This document shows, piece by piece, positions 1-5,942 of a stretch of DNA of 9,749 nt. A program made the position numbers and the translations under genes. Within the stretch, counting starts at the first letter, position 1, and each line of letters starts with the position of its first letter. Source of the DNA: Acidobacteriota bacterium (lineage in GTDB: Bacteria > Acidobacteriota > Polarisedimenticolia > J045); NCBI GenBank assembly GCA_020350085.1, contig CP070706.1, positions 3,380,708 through 3,390,456 of the forward strand. Direction: 5' to 3'. The notes beneath the pieces are model-generated. The model was not told the origin of the DNA. It ran no database searches and saw only the letters and a list, made by a program, of their open reading frames with translations.

Positions 1-605
1 ACCGCCTGCCCGCTCGCGGAAACGATGAACGAGGATCGCCGCGACAGGGCAAAGGTTCCATCGGCGCGCGCGCTGTACGTCTGCGTCTCGGTGCGCGGTA
101 CGAACACGACATCGCTCTCGACGGTGTCCGCCGTCAACCGTGCCCGCTCGTAGAGTGACCAACTCGCGCTCAGTCTCCAATCTCGCCGGCGCGAGCGGCG
201 TGTGACCCAGCTCAGGCTCACCAGATGCGACGTGTTGTCCAGCTGGCTGGCGTCGAGCGTGTCGGTCCCGCTGTATGTTTCGTAAACCGGTCGATAGGCG
301 AAGGCGAACTCACCCTGCGGGCTGACGCCGGTCAGCCCCAGGCTGAGCTCGGCCGAGGTGATGATCGCCGACTCCTTTCGCCGCGCCGCGTCGCTGCCGC
401 CCGCTTCGAGCCGGGCATTGTCGGTATGGGCCGAGGACAGCTCGAGCACGGGATCGAACTTCCAATCGGCGGCGGCAGCTGGTGCGAGCGTGACGAGCGC
501 AACGAGCCCGGCCAGTAGCGAGCCGACCGCCGACCGCAGGCCGGAACGCTGGGAGATAGGCTTTGCACACACCCGCCGCCTGACGGGAGCGGACTGGAGT
601 ATCAC
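1..605 (-). CDS. Outer-membrane beta-barrel protein, 5' part (runs off the left edge)
   Basis: The first 201 codons of a gene read leftwards; the 3' end lies outside the window. I start it at the GTG at 605-603 because GGAGG sits 7 bases upstream; another in-frame GTG 11 codons further in (572-570) is an alternative, and there is no ATG. Residues 28-46 form a hydrophobic Ala/Leu-rich segment ending APAAAA, a classical signal peptide with likely cleavage before Asp47. The mature start (DWKFDPVLELSSAHTDNARL) follows the 'W-x-F-x-P-x-L ... TDN-x-x-L' style of large outer-membrane barrels, notably the PEP-CTERM-system-associated outer-membrane family (TIGR03016-like). After it come alternating polar/hydrophobic strands with many Tyr, Trp, Ser and Thr. 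The role is inferred: an outer-membrane porin or polysaccharide-export-associated barrel. A generic beta-barrel of another family is possible. It diverges from the PqqD-like cassette. Confidence 0.72.
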   Translation of the reverse strand, partial: MILQSAPVRRRVCAKPISQRSGLRSAVGSLLAGLVALVTLAPAAAADWKFDPVLELSSAHTDNARLEAGGSDAARRKESAIITSAELSLGLTGVSPQGEFAFAYRPVYETYSGTDTLDASQLDNTSHLVSLSWVTRRSRRRDWRLSASWSLYERARLTADTVESDVVFVPRTETQTYSARADGTFALSRRSSFIVSASGQA

Positions 606-699
606 CTTCCCTCCTCCGTCGGGTGTAGCGATCCGCCGTAGCAAACCACCACACCGGCGATCCCCCAACGCCGCGCGGGACGGCAGCGTGCCCGCGCCA

Positions 700-715
700 T
701 GGCAATGGCTATGCC
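700..715 (+). promoter_or_regulatory. Possible sigma-54 (-24/-12) promoter element
   Basis: TGGCAATGGCTATGCC keeps the invariant GG and GC of the sigma-54 consensus (TGGCAC-N5-TTGCA) at exactly the right spacing, with TGGCA intact. The -12 half is ATGC rather than TTGC. It points right, towards the PqqD-like gene, but lies about 600 bases away. A single match of this quality can arise by chance in GC-rich DNA. Confidence 0.25.
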
Positions 716-870
716 CCGCAGCCGCCGAAGTCAAGCTTCGCAATAACCCGCCTTTGTTGGCGTTTGTTTCCGGGTGTTCGGAGTATGGCCACCCGGCCGA
801 GACCGCGGTGGTCGCTTTCTGGCCGCCGCCCATCTGTCGAAGCTCCCAGACCCGCCTTTCAAGAGGATAA

Positions 871-886
871 TGGCAAAAAGCGTGCC
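871..886 (+). promoter_or_regulatory. Possible sigma-54 (-24/-12) promoter element
   Basis: TGGCAAAAAGCGTGCC keeps the GG and GC dinucleotides at the correct sigma-54 spacing, with TGGCA in the -24 half and GTGC in the -12 half. It faces the PqqD-like cassette and would give a leader of about 430 bases. Sigma-54 regulation is known for PEP-CTERM/EPS loci (PrsK/PrsR), which makes it worth recording, but no sigma-54 activator gene is in the window. Confidence 0.3.
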
Positions 887-1311
887 CAGCACGGTCTCCC
901 TGGAAAAGCCCGATCAGGGGCGGATTCTCGGGGCAGACCCCCGTGCTCGCCGGCCGGATCTCGCTGGCCGGACCACTGTTCGATCGCCGACACCCCCCTG
1001 CCCGTGGTGTCTCGGCAGAATCCACCGCCGGGCGGGCTTTCGAGGTGTCGAGATCTGGTCGCAACGGTTCGCGCCGCTGCGGTTTCGCGCGGGGCCTGCC
1101 GGGCCCCCGCGCCCGGCGCGCCGTCGAGTCTCCCTTGACGCAGCGGCACGAGCAGCGTAACTGATGGACGAAAGAGGTTTGGGGACTCCGGCGGGAGCGA
1201 CGCCGGGGCGATGGGAGAACGGGTCGTTAGCCTCCACCAGCCTTTGTGGCATCATCGAGGATCAGGTGGGAGCGAGACCAGTCCTCGCCCGTGTCGTCCC
1301 GGAGGTGGCCC

Positions 1312-1611
1312 GTGATCGAGTTTCCCCAGGCCCGTGTCGACGTGAAGGTGGTGGATCTCGGCTCCGAGCTGTTGATCATCGACGACAGGCGGCGCCGGTT
1401 CCACTTCCTGAACTCGACCGCTCGGCGAATATGGGATCTTTGCGACGGGACGCACTCGAGAAACGAGATCGAGGCTGAGATCGCGAGGCTGTTTCCCGCA
1501 ACCCCCGTCGAGCGAGTCAGGCACGACGTGGACAAGGCGCTCGAGGAGTTGGAGCGCGAAGAAGTAATTGTTTGGGTCGCGGCCGAGCTGCCGCGGCCGA
1601 AGGAAGCTTAG
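1312..1611 (+). CDS. PqqD-like protein (RiPP recognition element / peptide chaperone)
   Basis: A 99-residue soluble protein of the PqqD fold (PF05402 type). These small winged-helix proteins bind the leader of a ribosomally made peptide and hand it to a modifying enzyme. Start: GTG at 1312, with GGAGG at 1301-1305 six bases upstream; an in-frame upstream start at 1246 lacks such a site. Residues 11-33 give the beta hairpin (VKVVDLGSELLIIDD, then FHFL). The family signature LNSTARRIWDLCDGTHS is at 33-49. Helical segments at 50-60 (EIEAEIARLF) and 65-86 (a Glu/Arg-rich helix ending in EEVI) match the family's usual 'LN-x-T/S-A-x-x-I-W-x-L-x-D-G ... I ... L...L' pattern. Length is normal for the family. 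It comes 114 bases before the precursor-like gene and is probably co-transcribed with it. A related possibility is the PqqD-type member of HprK-related systems found in EPS loci. Confidence 0.85.
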   Translation: MIEFPQARVDVKVVDLGSELLIIDDRRRRFHFLNSTARRIWDLCDGTHSRNEIEAEIARLFPATPVERVRHDVDKALEELEREEVIVWVAAELPRPKEA

Positions 1612-1655
1612 GCGAGCGAGCGCAGGGAAGGACGCCATGGACGGCTGACGACGTG

Positions 1656-1672
1656 GCCGTCCTCGCGACGGC
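1656..1672 (+). promoter_or_regulatory. Intercistronic hairpin 1
   Basis: GCCGTC pairs perfectly with GACGGC around a CTCGC loop, between the PqqD-like gene and the precursor-like gene. No T-tract follows, so it is not an intrinsic terminator. It could protect or process the message to raise the ratio of peptide to PqqD-like protein. The function is inferred. Confidence 0.35.
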
Positions 1673-1694
1673 ACCCGACGGGGTGGGCCGAGCA

Positions 1695-1711
1695 GGCCTG
1701 ACGGGCAGGCC
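1695..1711 (+). promoter_or_regulatory. Intercistronic hairpin 2, next to the precursor ribosome site
   Basis: GGCCTG pairs with CAGGCC around an ACGGG loop. It ends two bases before the GGGAAGG ribosome-binding sequence of the downstream peptide gene, so it could affect access to that site or mark the 5' end of a processed transcript. No T-tract follows. Confidence 0.35.
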
Positions 1712-1725
1712 GCGGGAAGGGAGCC

Positions 1726-1950
1726 ATGGATCGGAACGTGGATCTGAACGAGGAAACGATGGTTGATCGCGTTAAGGACATTTCGGATCGCTCGGAGGAC
1801 GCCGCTTACGTGGCACCGGAGATCGTCACCTACTCGCCAGAGGAGTTCCTCAAGGTGATCGGACCGGCGCAGGGCTACGGAGGAGGAGATCCGGGACCGG
1901 GCCGTGGTGATACGGACCGCGTACGGCGGATGTTCCCTGGACTTCGTTAG
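1726..1950 (+). CDS. Candidate RiPP precursor peptide
   Basis: A 74-residue peptide. ATG at 1726 has GGGAAGG (1714-1720) five bases upstream; an internal ATG at 1759, preceded by AGGAAACG, would give 63 residues. There is no signal peptide or membrane segment. Residues 1-27 are charged. Residues 28-49 (YVAPEIVTYSPEEFLKVIGP, then AQ) look like a conserved leader, with the Y-x-x-P ... YS-x-E-E style seen in leaders bound by PqqD-like proteins. Residues 49-64 (QGYGGGDPGPGRGDTD) switch abruptly to Gly/Pro/Asp, as expected for a core or a linker, and a basic tail (VRRMFPGLR) ends the peptide. Position supports the call: it follows a PqqD-like gene and is closed by a terminator. The modification and the enzyme are unknown, and no maturase is adjacent. 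It could instead be a partner protein of unknown function; I recognise no named precursor family. Confidence 0.6.
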   Translation: MDRNVDLNEETMVDRVKDISDRSEDAAYVAPEIVTYSPEEFLKVIGPAQGYGGGDPGPGRGDTDRVRRMFPGLR

Positions 1951-1979
1951 TCGTCGCGATTCCAGGCTGGTGACGTCAG

Positions 1980-2007
1980 GCCCCCGCCCGACGCGGCGGG
2001 GGCTTTT
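1980..2007 (+). terminator. Rho-independent terminator after the PqqD-like/precursor cassette
   Basis: GCCCCCGCC (1980-1988) and GGCGGGGGC (1995-2003) form a perfect 9-bp GC stem with a six-base loop, immediately followed by TTTT. It lies 29 bases after the precursor stop and before the tRNA promoter, so it ends the two-gene operon and insulates the tRNA gene. Confidence 0.9.
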
Positions 2008-2031
2008 GCATCGCAGGTCCTCGAGCCTTTC

Positions 2032-2060
2032 TTGACCCTCGCAGGCCCCCGCGCTACTAT
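2032..2060 (+). promoter_or_regulatory. Sigma-70 promoter of tRNA-Arg
   Basis: TTGACC (2032-2037) and TACTAT (2055-2060) are separated by exactly 17 bases, and the tRNA begins 16 bases after the -10 box. It is the clearest housekeeping promoter in the window. Confidence 0.8.
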
Positions 2061-2076
2061 CCGGCCCCTTCGAAGC

Positions 2077-2153
2077 GCGCCCGTAGCTCAATTGGATAGA
2101 GCACTTGACTACGGATCAAGAGGTTCGGGGTTCGAGTCCCTGCGGGCGCGCCA
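2077..2153 (+). tRNA. tRNA-Arg (anticodon ACG)
   Basis: A complete 77-base cloverleaf. The acceptor GCGCCCG (2077-2083) pairs with CGGGCGC (2143-2149), the discriminator is G and CCA is encoded. The D stem is GCTC/GAGC with an AATTGGATA loop. The anticodon stem CTTGA/TCAAG holds the loop CTACGGA, giving anticodon ACG at 2111-2113. That codes for arginine, and wobble A34 would normally be deaminated to inosine to read CGU, CGC and CGA. The variable loop is AGGTT. The T stem is CGGGG/CCCTG with one G-U pair and a TTCGAGT loop. All arms pair, so it should be functional. Confidence 0.97.
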
Positions 2154-2168
2154 GCTGCTCACGCTCAA

Positions 2169-2187
2169 CGGGCTCTTCGCGAGCCCG
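2169..2187. terminator. Possible bidirectional terminator hairpin
   Basis: CGGGCTC and GAGCCCG form a perfect 7-bp stem around TTCGC. It sits between the tRNA 3' end and the stop of the convergent beta-helix gene, a natural place for a terminator serving both. Neither side has a T-tract, so an intrinsic terminator is not certain. Confidence 0.4.
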
Positions 2188-2227
2188 CCTGCGGTGACGA
2201 CGAGTCGATCGGACGGGCAGCAGCCTC

Positions 2228-4279
2228 CTACGGATTCCTCGTATCCGTTCGTCGCAGGCCGGAGACCGTCTCGGGAGGATCGTTCGTCGTGCACGAGGAC
2301 GTGTCGAAGGACAGACAGTCCGCAGCGCAGCCCAGCGTCCCGCCAGAAAAGCCTTGGCTGACGCAGCTTTCTCCCTTCAGATCGGAGCCATCGCAGGTTT
2401 CCGCCGTGCCTTCCGCGACGCCGTCTCCGCAGAGGGACTCGCTATTGTCGGTGGGACCGCTGCAATTGCTGTCGGCGAGATCGATGGCACCGTCGCCGTC
2501 GTTGTCGGTGCTGTCCGAGCAAGCCGGCGAAGACGACGACTCGTGTTCCCAAGCACCCGCGTCCGGTGCTCCCGTGCGGAGCACACCGTCGATGTCACGG
2601 CTATCGCCCCACTGGCTGCTACCAGCATCGATCGCTTTGGCACCTTGGTTGAGATCGAAGTCGTAGTTGGCGGACACCGTGTCATCCCGGTTGGCGTAGC
2701 GGACCCACGTGTTGGCCACGGTGTCCGTGCGCGAATGAGGATCGCGCGTGCAATCGGCACACGGATCCGAGGCCCAGTTCTGCCAGCTTCCGAACGAGGT
2801 GAAGCTCGTGTCGCTCGCGATGTGGCGCACGTAGTAGCTGTTCGAGTAGCAGTTCGCCCAATCGGAGATATAGAGATTGTGGTCGAGATCGTGTCCGCCC
2901 TTGGCCCACGTGTCTCCGCCATACTGAAACCAGACGATGCCGCACCACGCGTTATTGAAAAAGTCGAGATTCGACGGCCGGTCGGGACCGCAACCCGTCG
3001 CATTGCCCTGCACGAGAACCTTGCCCGGAAGAGTCGAGTTCTCGAATTTGACGTTGTAAGGACATTCGATGAACACGGCTTCCTGGCTGTTGTACGTGAA
3101 GACGTCACGAAACGTCAGGTTGCCCGTGCTTGTGTCGATGATCTTCAGACCGTGATTGTGGTGGCCGTGGAATTTCCCGCCGTTGACGACACCGTTCTGC
3201 GCGCCCGCCGAGAATCCGGCCCCCTCACGCGAGGCGTAAGTTTCGATGTCTTCGAGGAGAAAGTCTCTCCCCTGCATCACTAACGACTGACTGTGCGTGT
3301 TCCATGCGTTCGCACCAGCGACCGCTCCCATGTTCACGGGCCGGCGGTATGCGTTCAGTATTCGGACTCTCCGGAGAGTGGTCCCGCTGCTGCCTGCGTA
3401 CACCCATATGGTCCCGGTGTAGAAGTCCACGTCCTCGATGAGCGCCCGCGAGGAGTTGTTGCGGACGTCGAGCACCTTTCCGCAGGAGCTTTGGAGCGTC
3501 AGGTTGCCGATCACGATCCCCGAGCCTTCGATCTGCACGCCGGCGTTGCTATCCGACCCACAGGCTCCAGGGGCCCAGAAATCTGTTCCATTGACACCGC
3601 TTGCAGGGCTGCGGTCATCCCACGGGCGGATGAAATAATCCGTGGCGGTCGCGTAGACGTTTCCTTCCTTACCCGCGACGTCGCTCTGACCGGTGGTGTT
3701 CCAGGTCACGCACACGGGGCCCACCATGTCGCCTTTGACACCGTTCTCATCTTCGAAGTAAACGGAGTCGACGTGACGCTGAACGAAGCACGTTATCGGC
3801 GAACTGCTCGAAATCGAGCCGGCAGGCCGCGGGCATCGATAGACGCCTCCCGTCCCTTCGGCCGGAACGCAGGCCTCGTCGTCCAGATCCACGAGTACCG
3901 CCATCCAGCGCGTTCGGTCGCGGCCGCTGCCCCGGAACACTTTCTCCGTTCCTTGAGGGCAGCTGTCGGTCACACGGATGCGCTCCTCGCCGAACGAGCC
4001 CTCGCCAATGTGCACCGTATCCCCGCAGCGAGCGCTCGTGTTGGCCTTCGCGATCGTGCGGAAGGCACAATCGCCGCTGCCCGACGGTTGGTCAGCCCGT
4101 CCGTTGCACGCGTCGCTCCCGTCCAGCCGGACGAAGTAGTCGGTGGCGAGCGCCGGGAGACTGAGCCCCACGGACAGCGCCGCGAGGAATGCGAAATACG
4201 CTCGTCGCGAGCGCGGCACGCGGCGCTCGGGTACGCGCGTCGGCCCGGACTGCCCTGCCCGGGTCTGCGGATGGCTCAT
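2228..4279 (-). CDS. Secreted right-handed parallel beta-helix protein with Cys-rich C-terminus
   Basis: 683 residues from the ATG at 4279, chosen because AGGAG lies six bases upstream and a signal peptide follows; the frame opens further upstream without a comparable site. Residues 25-45 are RR followed by a hydrophobic stretch ending LPALA, with likely cleavage before Thr46; the 24-residue n-region is long. Residues 46-110 (TDYFVRLDGSDACNG ... FRTIAKA ... GDTVHIGEG) match the start of pectate-lyase-like/DUF1565 beta helices. Residues 245-450 contain repeated short turns (VIGNLTL, ALIEDVDF, LEDIETYAS, LTFRDVFTYN, KFENSTL). Residues 545-580 (GAKAIDAGS ... DIDGVLRTG..DAGAWE) are the usual C-cap. 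Residues 588-610 hold a calcium-binding-type DNDGDGAIDLAD motif. Residues 617-663 are a Cys-rich CGDGV...ETCD repeat common in myxobacterial-type secreted proteins. It probably acts on or binds polysaccharide outside the cell; no catalytic residues can be assigned. The last 15 residues look like the beginning of a further domain that stops short. Confidence 0.85.
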   Translation of the reverse strand: MSHPQTRAGQSGPTRVPERRVPRSRRAYFAFLAALSVGLSLPALATDYFVRLDGSDACNGRADQPSGSGDCAFRTIAKANTSARCGDTVHIGEGSFGEERIRVTDSCPQGTEKVFRGSGRDRTRWMAVLVDLDDEACVPAEGTGGVYRCPRPAGSISSSSPITCFVQRHVDSVYFEDENGVKGDMVGPVCVTWNTTGQSDVAGKEGNVYATATDYFIRPWDDRSPASGVNGTDFWAPGACGSDSNAGVQIEGSGIVIGNLTLQSSCGKVLDVRNNSSRALIEDVDFYTGTIWVYAGSSGTTLRRVRILNAYRRPVNMGAVAGANAWNTHSQSLVMQGRDFLLEDIETYASREGAGFSAGAQNGVVNGGKFHGHHNHGLKIIDTSTGNLTFRDVFTYNSQEAVFIECPYNVKFENSTLPGKVLVQGNATGCGPDRPSNLDFFNNAWCGIVWFQYGGDTWAKGGHDLDHNLYISDWANCYSNSYYVRHIASDTSFTSFGSWQNWASDPCADCTRDPHSRTDTVANTWVRYANRDDTVSANYDFDLNQGAKAIDAGSSQWGDSRDIDGVLRTGAPDAGAWEHESSSSPACSDSTDNDGDGAIDLADSNCSGPTDNSESLCGDGVAEGTAETCDGSDLKGESCVSQGFSGGTLGCAADCLSFDTSSCTTNDPPETVSGLRRTDTRNP

Positions 4280-4312
4280 CGTCCGCTCCTCTCGGGGTCC
4301 GTCCGTGCGCCC

Positions 4313-4336
4313 GGACGCGGGGCACCCCCCGCGTCC
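4313..4336 (-). promoter_or_regulatory. Strong 5'-UTR hairpin of the beta-helix gene
   Basis: In the coding direction GGACGCGGGG and CCCCGCGTCC form a perfect 10-bp stem with a four-base loop, ending about 23 bases before the ribosome site. No T-tract follows. A position just before a signal-peptide gene suggests mRNA stabilisation or translational control. It is followed upstream by a second stem (listed separately). Confidence 0.5.
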
Positions 4337-4338
4337 CC

Positions 4339-4363
4339 GCAGGACGTCTTCTGCCTTTCCTGC
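4339..4363 (-). promoter_or_regulatory. Second 5'-UTR stem of the beta-helix gene
   Basis: GCAGGA and TCCTGC pair as a perfect 6-bp stem enclosing 13 bases, directly upstream of the 10-bp hairpin with two bases between them. I tested it by eye against the cyclic-di-GMP riboswitch consensus and it does not match. No known riboswitch class is recognised. Confidence 0.35.
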
Positions 4364-4715
4364 AAGATCCGGGCCTCGCGGCACGCCCCTGCTCGGTGAT
4401 CGGCTGGACCGTGGCGAAAGTCTCCGAGTGCCGGCGAATCGCCGCTGCCGCTTTCTCCGCCTCATGGCCGGCCGTTTTCGAGAGCCGGATAACGAGATGG
4501 TAATGGCGCGCATCCCTCATGGCCCACGAAACCACCGCGGGGCACATCTGACCCGCGCGGGCATCGCGGCGCGCGGGCAACGCCGAAGATCGTCTCTGAA
4601 GGGCTCCTCATGGATGGTGCCACACGCGCTGCGCTCCCGCCGCAGATGCCCCGTCGTTTCAACTCTGCTCACTGCTGGAGCAGCTTCATTAGAAGACCGG
4701 AACTGGCTCGGCCCC

Positions 4716-5930
4716 CTAGCTTCGATCCGGCCCGAATCCGAGGACCGCCACGCCGCGCACGATCGCGTCGTTTCCCTGGATCAGGATCCCGCTGAACGCC
4801 CCACCGCTTCCTCTGATCTCCACCTCGGGTCCGGCGACCTGACCCAACGCGAGCGCGTCGACGCCGACCGTGCCGCCGGCACCCAAGGTGAGTGAATTGG
4901 TGTTGCCGATGTTGGCCGTCTGCGTCGTGCCGTCGATCGCGGTCTTGTCGTCGGAGATCGCGGGCAGTGCGCTCGAGGGTGCGATGACGGCAACGCCCCT
5001 CACGCCATCGAAGTTCGGATCCTGCGGACGGCCGAGCGGATCGGCGCCCGAGGGAATCATGAAGATCGCGGTCTCGACGGTGGGGGTCAAACCGTCCTGG
5101 TCGAGGTTCGTGTTGAGCAGTCCGTTCCAGCTCTCGCGGGCGCGGGCGCTGAAGGCGAGTGCCGATGTGACGTTTCCGCGGCGATACTCGAGCTCCCAGT
5201 CGCCATCTAGACGCCGGCTTCCCGTCTTATCGACGCTGGCAGCAACGTCGGCACCCGTCAGGCGGGCGATCTCGTCGACGAGCGCCCGTCGCCGACGCTC
5301 TGCAGCCAGATCACATCCGTACAGCAGCAGATCGGCGTGTGGCGCCAGTGCCCGACGCCACCGTCCCAACTCGGCGGCGTGTTTCTCGAGCTGATCGTGA
5401 CGTAGGGCCGTGTCGCCGAGCTTGAGCTCACCGCTCGTCGCATGCGACACAAGGTGCACCACCTCGAGGTCGCGATCGCCAGCGAGGACCTCGCTGATCT
5501 GCTCGATCCCGCTTCGGCTGGCGTCGATCACGGCGATGGTAATCGGTTGGTCCTGCGCAGCGCGCGAAGACAGATCGGTCAGCAGGCCATCTAGGTTTGG
5601 AACCGCGGCATCGACGAAGACCAGCTCTCTGATGCGATGCGCATCGTCGAGAATCGAGGCCGTCTCGATCGCGGCGCGCCACGGCGGCGGCGTCCGCCTG
5701 CTCGGAACCCACGATGCAGACGAGCTGCGGTGCGCTCGGGCGAGAGAAGTGAGTGTAACCTCAGTGCTTTGCACGGGATGAGACGGGCGTGCCGCCGTGT
5801 TTGCGATACTCGCTGCCGCGACAGCGCTCTGAACCACGGCTCCGAACAAACGCAGCAGATGTCTCGACGCGCGCCGAATCACTCTCCAAGGCCTGATCTG
5901 GCCAGTTTTGTCTGCGACGCGCGCCGTCAT
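4716..5930 (-). CDS. DUF4347-domain protein, apparently truncated adhesin
   Basis: 404 residues from ATG at 5930, only 12 bases after the kinase stop; the ribosome site is weak (GGGCACGAG), consistent with translational coupling. Residues 24-43 are hydrophobic and Ala-rich, a possible signal anchor, followed by a variable linker. Residues 102-270 are a DUF4347 domain: ELVFVDAAVPNLDGLL, then IDASRSGIEQI, VVHLVSHATSGELKLG, LLLYGCDLAA, DEIARLTGADVAAS and DWELEYR. The conserved His163 and Cys206 are placed like the dyad of caspase-like folds, which suggests but does not prove protease ancestry. Residues 310-400 begin a Gly/Asn/Thr-rich beta-helix (ISDDKTAIDGTTQTANIGNT ... VEIRG ... IQGNDAIVRGVAVLGFG) that stops abruptly at PDRS. 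Family members usually continue into long repeat arrays on large surface proteins, so this one is short. No frame downstream continues the helix. Confidence 0.82.
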   Translation of the reverse strand: MTARVADKTGQIRPWRVIRRASRHLLRLFGAVVQSAVAAASIANTAARPSHPVQSTEVTLTSLARAHRSSSASWVPSRRTPPPWRAAIETASILDDAHRIRELVFVDAAVPNLDGLLTDLSSRAAQDQPITIAVIDASRSGIEQISEVLAGDRDLEVVHLVSHATSGELKLGDTALRHDQLEKHAAELGRWRRALAPHADLLLYGCDLAAERRRRALVDEIARLTGADVAASVDKTGSRRLDGDWELEYRRGNVTSALAFSARARESWNGLLNTNLDQDGLTPTVETAIFMIPSGADPLGRPQDPNFDGVRGVAVIAPSSALPAISDDKTAIDGTTQTANIGNTNSLTLGAGGTVGVDALALGQVAGPEVEIRGSGGAFSGILIQGNDAIVRGVAVLGFGPDRS

Positions 5931-5942
5931 CTCGTGCCCGAC

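Larger units (their letters stand above)
606..1311. other. 706-base intergenic region between divergent genes
   Basis: I see no gene here. Open frames exist on both strands, but they are low-complexity Arg/Pro/Ala products typical of GC-rich non-coding DNA, have no convincing ribosome sites and resemble no family. The region holds two plus-strand sigma-54-like matches (700-715 and 871-886, listed separately). It also has a GC-rich hairpin at 1087-1112: GCGCGGGGCC pairs with GGCCCC and GCGC across one bulged C. A TTGACG hexamer lies at 1135-1140, but nothing close to a -10 element follows at the right distance. It probably carries the promoters for the minus-strand barrel gene and the plus-strand PqqD-like operon. 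Confidence 0.6.
4280..4715. other. 436-base intergenic region
   Basis: Between the DUF4347 stop and the beta-helix start, both minus strand. Besides the two 5'-UTR stems, it contains a GC-rich stem at 4552-4577 (CCCGCGC with GCGCGGG around 12 bases). That stem could weakly terminate the upstream gene. Open frames running through it are Arg/Ala-rich and continue out of frame into the signal-peptide coding region, so I regard them as spurious. No sigma-70 promoter with good boxes is visible. Confidence 0.5.

Noticed and set aside
606..760. Cyclic-di-GMP riboswitch upstream of the barrel gene
   Set aside because: The minus strand has some GC-rich stems here but lacks the conserved GEMM-I core sequences.
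2077..2230. Integration site of a mobile element at the tRNA 3' end
   Set aside because: No integrase gene and no repeat of the tRNA 3' end is visible in the window.
2109..2294. 61-residue minus-strand frame ending RRDSNPEPLDP
   Set aside because: It is the antisense translation of the same tRNA gene and overlaps the real beta-helix gene end; a classic mis-annotation.
2032..2361. 109-residue plus-strand frame (PVAQLDRALDYGSRGSGFES) across the tRNA
   Set aside because: It is a translation of the tRNA-Arg gene, a well-known type of spurious protein.
2354..3283. 309-residue plus-strand frame
   Set aside because: It lies opposite the beta-helix gene. Its Val/Arg/Ala-rich product shows no domain, while the minus-strand frame has clear domains and a signal peptide.
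3293..4399. 368-residue plus-strand frame
   Set aside because: It is also antisense to the beta-helix gene, with biased composition and no recognisable motif.
4092..4580. 162-residue minus-strand frame upstream of the beta-helix gene
   Set aside because: It runs out of frame into the signal-peptide region, is Arg/Ala-rich and resembles nothing; GC-rich DNA keeps such frames open.
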